DNA of 64,000 nt. Source: Paradesertivirga superstes. GTDB taxonomy: Bacteria; Bacteroidota; Bacteroidia; Sphingobacteriales; Sphingobacteriaceae. Both the position numbers and the translations under genes were made by a program. Under the pieces are notes generated by a model. It made no database searches and was not told where the DNA came from. It saw only the letters and a list, made by a program, of their open reading frames with translations. Every line of letters starts with the position of its first letter. Position 1 is the first letter of the stretch. The stretch is taken from positions 62,001-126,000 of the forward strand of contig NZ_JBBJCN010000005.1 of assembly GCF_037622515.1 (NCBI RefSeq), in the 5' to 3' direction. Positions 59,550 to 64,000 of the stretch are shown piece by piece.

Positions 59550-60866
59550 TTGCAAAACTTGAAACTTTACAGCACCAATAATCCAGCATCATCCGTAGAT
59601 TTTAAAGAAGCGGTATTTAACAGCATGCCACAGGATAAAGGTTTATATATGCCTTCATCTATACCGGCTTTAGACCCTGATTTCATTAATTCTATTGAAA
59701 ATTATTCTTTGAAAGAAATCGCGTTTAAGGTTGCAAAAAACTTATTGCAGGATGCTATTCCTGATGCGGATCTGAAGGCGATTGTTGATAACGCGATCAA
59801 TTTTCCGGCACCCGTTGTCGAACTTGATGAAAAGACCTATGTACTGGAACTTTTTCATGGCCCTTCATTGGCGTTTAAAGATTTTGGTGCACGGTTTATG
59901 AGCCGTATTATGGCTTATTTTCTTGAAGAAGGAGAGAAAACCCTGAATGTTTTAGTTGCGACTTCGGGCGATACCGGGGGCGCCGTTGCACTGGGCTTTT
60001 TAGGTGTTGAAAATACCCAGGTCACTATATTATATCCCAAAGGAAAAGTTAGTCCGATTCAGGAATTGCAGCTGACTACAAATGGTCAAAATATTCGTGC
60101 TGTTGAAATCGATGGCACTTTCGATGATTGCCAGGCCCTGGTTAAACAAGCTTTTGTAGATGCCGATTTAAATAAAAAATTCAGGCTTACATCTGCTAAT
60201 TCAATCAATATATCTCGTTTAGTGCCCCAAACTTTTTATTATTTTAATGCCTATGCGCAGTTAAAACGTGAAGGGAAAACGGATGTAATATTTTCTGTCC
60301 CAAGCGGAAATTTCGGGAATATTGGTGCAGGCCTGCTCGCCTGGAAAATGGGCTTACCCGTAAAACAATTTATTGCTGCTACAAATGCGAACGATACCGT
60401 TCCGGAATTTTTCAAAACAGGCTCATACCAGGCGAAGCCTTCTGTTGCAACACTCTCAAATGCTATGGATGTGGGAGCTCCGAGCAATTGGGTACGGATT
60501 ATGGACTTGTTTAAAAATGACCTGCAGGAAATAAAGAAGGTGGTGTCTTCTGCAAGTTATACCGATGAACAAACCCGCGAGTCGGTTCAAAAAATATTTA
60601 AGGATTATAATTATGTAGTTTGTCCGCATACAGCGATTGCCTGGTTGGCCGTGGAAGATTACCGGAAGCAATCGGGAGATGAAGCAAGCACAGGAGTTTT
60701 TCTGGCGACTGCTCATCCTTGTAAGTTTCCTGATGTATACGATGCGCAGATGACAAGCATGATCATTATACCTGATCAGGTTGAATCTTTGATTGGTAAA
60801 CCGAAACAGTCTGTGGAAATGCCGGCAGACTTTAATTTGTTTAAGGAGTATTTGTTAAATAATTAG
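59550..60866 (+). CDS. thrC: Threonine synthase
   Basis: 438 residues. PLP enzyme converting O-phosphohomoserine to threonine. Seen: HGPSLAFKDFGARFM (about 106-120) with the PLP Lys, TSGDTGGAVALGF (about 134-146), and SANSINISRLVPQTFYYF (about 215-232). Start is TTG; either 59550 (preferred because AGGGGCGG lies 9 nt before it) or the next TTG at 59559, which gives the common KLYSTNN start. Just upstream CGCC-ttag-GGCG can form a small hairpin over that GG-rich segment. Confidence 0.95.
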   Translation: MQNLKLYSTNNPASSVDFKEAVFNSMPQDKGLYMPSSIPALDPDFINSIENYSLKEIAFKVAKNLLQDAIPDADLKAIVDNAINFPAPVVELDEKTYVLELFHGPSLAFKDFGARFMSRIMAYFLEEGEKTLNVLVATSGDTGGAVALGFLGVENTQVTILYPKGKVSPIQELQLTTNGQNIRAVEIDGTFDDCQALVKQAFVDADLNKKFRLTSANSINISRLVPQTFYYFNAYAQLKREGKTDVIFSVPSGNFGNIGAGLLAWKMGLPVKQFIAATNANDTVPEFFKTGSYQAKPSVATLSNAMDVGAPSNWVRIMDLFKNDLQEIKKVVSSASYTDEQTRESVQKIFKDYNYVVCPHTAIAWLAVEDYRKQSGDEASTGVFLATAHPCKFPDVYDAQMTSMIIIPDQVESLIGKPKQSVEMPADFNLFKEYLLNN

Positions 60867-60872
60867 CGCGTG

Positions 60873-60893
60873 CGCATAGATTGTTTTTATGCG
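60873..60893. promoter_or_regulatory. Candidate operator of the PIN-toxin pair
   Basis: CGCATA (60873-60878), nine bases, TATGCG (60888-60893): a perfect inverted repeat ending at the base before the -7 box. Position and symmetry suit repression by the antitoxin or the toxin-antitoxin complex. Confidence 0.5.
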
Positions 60894-60901
60894 TATCTTT
60901 G
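60894..60901 (+). promoter_or_regulatory. -7 promoter box of the PIN-toxin pair (leaderless)
   Basis: TATCTTTG, exact TAnnTTTG match, with only 4 nt between its last base and the ATG at 60906. Transcription would be expected to begin at or next to the start codon. Confidence 0.55.
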
Positions 60902-60905
60902 TTGT

Positions 60906-61157
60906 ATGAAAGCTAAAATTAATCTGTCTATTGATGAAAGGCTTGTGTATAAGATCAAAGCTTATGCTGAAGAAAAACATACCAGCGTTTCTGAATTGGT
61001 CGAAGAGTACTTTAAGCGTACGGTAGAAAAGACGGTAAAAATGAATAATCTGATTGATCTGGTCAAAAGTTTGCCTAAGGTTGAGCTTCCTTATGCGGAT
61101 GATGTGGATTTGAAAAAGCAATATTACGAAGAGCAGGCATCGAAATATGGCTTCTAA
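60906..61157 (+). CDS. Antitoxin (DUF6364-like)
   Basis: 83 residues from ATG 60906; a longer frame from 60870 would be translated through the promoter. KAKINLSIDERLVYKIKAYAEEKHTSVSELVEEYFKRTVE is the DUF6364/ribbon-helix-helix-type N-terminus that binds operator DNA; the C-terminal part (VELPYADDVDLKKQYYEEQASKYGF) would bind the toxin. Overlaps the PIN gene by 11 bp. Confidence 0.85.
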   Translation: MKAKINLSIDERLVYKIKAYAEEKHTSVSELVEEYFKRTVEKTVKMNNLIDLVKSLPKVELPYADDVDLKKQYYEEQASKYGF

Positions 61158-61569
61158 GATATTTTTAGATGCGAATGTTTGTATTGATTTTCTACTTCAA
61201 CGGAAAGGTTATGAACCATCTGAGGGAGTATTTGAAAAAATTATTTCACAGGAGTTTAGAGGATATACCACTCCGGCGATCATTCACATTATAGCATATT
61301 TATTGAAAAAGGTTCACCCCAAAGCTACAGTCAAAATATTAGTTCTTAATTTGCTGGCAAATGTACAAGTGATTGACTGTAATCATGAAGTAGCAGTAAA
61401 CGCAGTCAATTCTCAAATGGCTGATATAGAAGATGCGCTTCAATATTATACAGCAATGCATTATAAAATTGATTATTTCATATCTCTGGATAAGAATTTA
61501 ATCAAATCCGCAATTCCCACTTTGCCAATTTACACCCCAGAACAACTTCTCCAGGAGTTTACTGAATAA
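61147..61569 (+). CDS. PIN-domain toxin (VapC-like ribonuclease)
   Basis: 140 residues. PIN-fold signatures: IFLDANVCIDFLLQR (about 5-19) with Asp8, a central Glu region, and the C-terminal MADIEDALQYYTAMHYKIDYFISLDKN (about 91-117) with the acidic cluster D-x-x-D that completes the metal site, followed by LPIYTPEQLLQEF. Family members cut tRNA or rRNA. Partner of the preceding antitoxin; the HAD gene starts 2 bp downstream. Confidence 0.92.
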   Translation: MASKIFLDANVCIDFLLQRKGYEPSEGVFEKIISQEFRGYTTPAIIHIIAYLLKKVHPKATVKILVLNLLANVQVIDCNHEVAVNAVNSQMADIEDALQYYTAMHYKIDYFISLDKNLIKSAIPTLPIYTPEQLLQEFTE

Positions 61570-61571
61570 GT

Positions 61572-62177
61572 ATGATCACAACTATAATTTTTGATTTAGG
61601 CGGAGTTTTAATCGATTGGAAGCCTGAATACCTTTACACGAATATTTTTGCAGATGAGATGGAAATGCGGCACTTTCTTGATACGGTTTGTTCAGGCGAC
61701 TGGAACGAAGAACAGGATGCAGGGCGCACCATTAAAGAAGGGACTGATTTTCTTGTAAGTCAATTCCCCGATCATGAAGAAAATATCAAAGCATATTATG
61801 GGCGGTGGGAAGAAATGCTTGGCGGAGCAATCGGAGAAACAGTAGAGATTTTTAAAGAATTAAAGTCCGCCGAAAAGTATAAAATCTATGCTTTAACCAA
61901 TTGGTCGGAAGAAACATTCCCCATTGCTCAACGGAAGTTTGATTTTCTGAATTGGTTCGATGGTATTGTGGTTTCGGGTACAGAAAGGATGCGTAAGCCT
62001 GATCCTTCATTTTATCAGTTAATTTTAGACCGTTATCAATTACCGGCGGATGAGGTTTTGTTTATTGATGATAACTTAAGGAATATAAAAGCTGCTCTTG
62101 AAATGGGTATTGATAGCATTCATTTTACAAGTCCTGAAGAATTAAGGATTGAGCTGGAAGAAAGAGGGGGATTGTAA
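61572..62177 (+). CDS. HAD-superfamily phosphatase
   Basis: 201 residues. HAD motifs: I IIFDLGGVLIDW (about 5-16; the catalytic first Asp kept, second position G as in phosphoglycolate-phosphatase-like/YihX type proteins), II ALTNWSEETF (about 107-116), III KPDPSFY (about 138-144) and IV FIDDNLRNI (about 158-166). Helical cap domain at about 20-90. Similar to YihX/haloacid dehalogenase-like proteins acting on sugar phosphates. It follows the PIN gene by 2 bp and so shares its transcript. Confidence 0.9.
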   Translation: MITTIIFDLGGVLIDWKPEYLYTNIFADEMEMRHFLDTVCSGDWNEEQDAGRTIKEGTDFLVSQFPDHEENIKAYYGRWEEMLGGAIGETVEIFKELKSAEKYKIYALTNWSEETFPIAQRKFDFLNWFDGIVVSGTERMRKPDPSFYQLILDRYQLPADEVLFIDDNLRNIKAALEMGIDSIHFTSPEELRIELEERGGL

Positions 62178-62233
62178 TTAAAGAGTTTAAGGCCGTTTGT
62201 ATCTTTCTAAATCTGAATGTGAAATATAGATAG

Positions 62234-62264
62234 CAGCACTCCCGAACTTGTTTCGGGAGTGCTG
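62234..62264. repeat. Perfect hairpin between convergent genes
   Basis: CAGCACTCCCGAA and TTCGGGAGTGCTG are perfect 13-bp arms around CTTGT. There is no T-run on either strand, so it is not a standard intrinsic terminator. The sequence just after (TCGAAATGACAAA) matches the terminus of the element at 58501-58566. Confidence 0.55.
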
Positions 62265-62299
62265 AAAAAAATACTCGAAATGACAAAATTCTCTAATGC

Positions 62300-63253
62300 C
62301 TAAAATATCGCCTCAGCAATTCTCTTTGTCGGCCCGGGGTTACTCATTGTATAGAAATGCAATACAGGAGCACCGAACTTCATAAGTTCTTTACATTGCT
62401 CAATCATATATTCAATCCCTACTTCTTTGACATCTTTTTCTGACGAGCAGGCCGATATCGCTTTTGTCAGATCCTCAGGTAAATCCAAATGAAAGATCTT
62501 TGGAAGGCTCACCAGTTGTTTGGATGAAGTAATAGGTTTTAATCCTGGTATTATAGGAACATTGATCCCGTTTTCGCGGCAAAGATTTACGAAATCAAAA
62601 TATTTCTGATTATCAAAAAACATTTGGGTAACAATGAAATCGGCACCCATATCAATTTTCATTTTCAGATAATCGAAATCGGTTGACATGTTAGGGGCTT
62701 CAAAGTGTTTCTCCGGATACGCTGCTACCCCGACACAGAAATCAGACTTATTTGATTCATTATGGTCGTGAAGATATTTGCCTCTGTTTAAATTGAGTAC
62801 CTGGTCCAGCAGATCTGTTGCGAAGGCGTGTCCACCAGGTGTCGGAATAAATCCGGCATCGCCTTTACGGGCATCTCCTCTTAATACCAGTACATTATCA
62901 ATGCCAAGAAACTGAAGATCAATCAGTGCATTTTCTGTCTCTTCTTTAGTAAACCCGCCGCATATCAAATGAGGGACTGCATCGACTTTGTAGCGGTTGA
63001 TAATAGCTGCGCAAATAGCAACCGTACCCGGACGTTTACGATAGGCTACCTGCTCAAGCAAGCCGTTAGGGTGTTGTTTGTATATAAAGTCTTCGCGATG
63101 ATAAGTTACATCAATAAACGGTGGTTTAAACTCCATTAATGGATCTATCGCATCATAAATATTTTGAATACGTTGCCCTTTAACAGGGGGGAGAAGTTCG
63201 AAAGAAAAAAGAGTTTTTCCGTTTGCGTTTTTAATGTGTTCAGTTATCTTCAT
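62300..63253 (-). CDS. metF: Methylenetetrahydrofolate reductase
   Basis: 317 residues, TIM-barrel flavoenzyme. Makes 5-methyl-THF for MetH. Seen: FSFELLPPVKG (about 16-26) with the catalytic Glu, IDVTYHREDF, VLVLRGDARKGD (about 120-131), GVAAYPEKHFEAPN (about 176-189) and the C-terminal FYTMSNPGPTKRIAEAI. It follows metH on the same strand after 70 bp, the two forming a methyl-transfer pair. A hairpin sits 5 nt in front of the ATG. Confidence 0.97.
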   Translation of the reverse strand: MKITEHIKNANGKTLFSFELLPPVKGQRIQNIYDAIDPLMEFKPPFIDVTYHREDFIYKQHPNGLLEQVAYRKRPGTVAICAAIINRYKVDAVPHLICGGFTKEETENALIDLQFLGIDNVLVLRGDARKGDAGFIPTPGGHAFATDLLDQVLNLNRGKYLHDHNESNKSDFCVGVAAYPEKHFEAPNMSTDFDYLKMKIDMGADFIVTQMFFDNQKYFDFVNLCRENGINVPIIPGLKPITSSKQLVSLPKIFHLDLPEDLTKAISACSSEKDVKEVGIEYMIEQCKELMKFGAPVLHFYTMSNPGPTKRIAEAIF

Positions 63254-63258
63254 ATCAA

Positions 63259-63273
63259 TTCGCCGCAGGCGAA
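63259..63273 (-). promoter_or_regulatory. Hairpin in front of metF
   Basis: TTCGCC-gca-GGCGAA, perfect 6-bp arms, located in the metH-metF gap, 5 nt before the metF ATG. It may affect ribosome access. On the plus strand the same hairpin is followed by T8 and would look like a terminator for any antisense transcript. Confidence 0.45.
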
Positions 63274-63323
63274 ACGTTTTTTTTGTAATTATTTTTTTAA
63301 TAGAATACTGCCGTGATGCTTGA

Positions 63324-64000
63324 TTAGTAACCTAAATTTGGACTTAGCCATCTTTCCGTAACTTCAAGATCCATGTTTTTGCGTTTGGCATAATCCACTA
63401 CCTGGTCTTTTGATATTTTACCTAAACCAAAGTAACGAGAATCGGGATGCGCAAAGTAGAACCCGCTTACTGCTGCAGTAGGGTACATGGCAAAACTTTC
63501 TGTAAGTTTTATTCCAGTGGCATTTTCTGCATCCAGAATGTCAAACAATGTTTCCTTCTCAGTATGATCGGGACAAGCAGGATACCCCGGAGCCGGACGT
63601 ATACCGACATATTTTTCTTTGATGAGTTCTTCGTTGCTCAGACTCTCATCTTTAGCATAAGCCCAATATTCCTTCCTTACCAGTTCATGCATCCGTTCAG
63701 CGAAAGCTTCCGCCAGACGATCTGCAAGTGCTTTAACCATGATGCTGTTATAATCATCATGATCCTCTTCATATTTGGCGACCAGTTCATCACATCCAAT
63801 ACCTGTGGTAACAGCAAAGCCTCCGAAATAGTCCTGAATGCCTGTTTCTTTCGGCGCAACAAAATCTGATAGCGCATAGTACGGTTCACCAGCGGCTTTT
63901 TCAACCTGTTGACGAAGGGTGTGGATGGTGGTTTTGCCAGAGGATAAAGAGTCATGCTCCAGAACGATATCATCGCCGACTGCGTTGGCAGGCCAGAAGC
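63324..64000 (-). CDS. metH: Methionine synthase, C-terminal part (cobalamin-dependent)
   Basis: The minus frame is open to the right edge, so 224 C-terminal residues are visible and the rest lies beyond the window. They are the AdoMet-binding reactivation domain: DFVAPKETGIQDYFGGFAV, DDYNSIMVKALADRLAEAFAE, EKYVGIRPAPGYPACPDHTEK (AdoMet site) and SGFYFAHPDSRYFGLGKI. The enzyme methylates homocysteine with 5-methyl-THF through cobalamin; this domain repairs inactive cob(II)alamin using AdoMet. An ATG at 63740 is internal. metF follows. Confidence 0.96.
   Translation of the reverse strand, partial: FWPANAVGDDIVLEHDSLSSGKTTIHTLRQQVEKAAGEPYYALSDFVAPKETGIQDYFGGFAVTTGIGCDELVAKYEEDHDDYNSIMVKALADRLAEAFAERMHELVRKEYWAYAKDESLSNEELIKEKYVGIRPAPGYPACPDHTEKETLFDILDAENATGIKLTESFAMYPTAAVSGFYFAHPDSRYFGLGKISKDQVVDYAKRKNMDLEVTERWLSPNLGY

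Noticed and set aside
62234..62264. Bidirectional intrinsic terminator
   Set aside because: The 13-bp stem is perfect but no T-run follows on either strand; I list it as a repeat instead.
63677..63973. 98-aa ORF on the minus strand near the right edge
   Set aside because: Out of frame with metH, whose conserved sequence continues to base 64000.

Overview
The window is a stretch of chromosome from a member of the Bacteroidota, most likely family Sphingobacteriaceae (Pedobacter/Mucilaginibacter-like). The evidence is: a complete 14-gene nuo operon with separate nuoC and nuoD and a short NuoG; the ExbB-ExbD-ExbD-TonB-PstS-TPR cluster; LytTR regulation; a GldB/RemB-era outer-membrane barrel at the left edge; -7 promoter boxes of the Bacteroidota TAnnTTTG type in front of many genes; and almost no Shine-Dalgarno sequences. 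It is ordinary housekeeping chromosome, with accessory character limited to intergenic repeats and two toxin-antitoxin pairs. No tRNA, rRNA, CRISPR array, prophage or intact insertion sequence was seen.

Layout. 1-7.5 kb: end of an outer-membrane protein gene, a CapD-like sugar dehydratase gene, plsC and a NUDIX gene, separated by four tracts of REP-like palindromic repeats (110-114 bp units), two diverged MITE-like elements and a GIY-YIG gene remnant. 7.5-10.2 kb: metK behind a probable SAM-II riboswitch, a lipid kinase and a SUI1-like factor. 10.5-16.2 kb: TonB energising cluster (exbB, two exbD, tonB, a small membrane protein, a PstS-like lipoprotein, a TPR protein). 16.3-29.7 kb: nuoA-N, complex I, interrupted by two intergenic elements with A-rich/T-rich inverted ends. 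29.7-37.9 kb: DedA, pyrophosphatase, CNNM/CBS protein, rsmE, DUF4159, biotin carrier, orphan LytTR regulator, a lipoprotein, an M61 peptidase. 38-44 kb: marR-controlled tripartite RND efflux operon. 44-54 kb: CheY-like regulator, GlcNAc kinase-like protein, greA, HIT, ruvC, a flippase-like/glycosyltransferase pair, a PP2C phosphatase, rnhB, gcvT, comB, mazG-like and dtd. 54-62 kb: rsgA, a MazEF-like pair, the thr operon (leader peptide, thrA, thrB, thrC), a PIN toxin pair and a HAD phosphatase. 62.3-64 kb: metF and the 3' part of metH.

The most interesting thing I found is an apparently complete ribosome-mediated attenuator in front of thrA: an unannotated 26-codon leader ORF with a Thr/Ile codon run, an 8-nt segment able to form an antiterminator, and a 14-bp terminator stem ending in T6 only 18 nt before thrA. 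Methionine/SAM supply (metK, metF, metH) and threonine supply (thrABC) are thus both represented, each with a cis-acting RNA control that can be read directly from the sequence. The two toxin-antitoxin pairs bracket the thr operon, and each has candidate operator repeats over its promoter.

Limits: family assignments are by motif and recalled resemblance, not by database search. Promoter boxes are short and individually weak. Start codons were moved from the longest ORF where a better start was visible.
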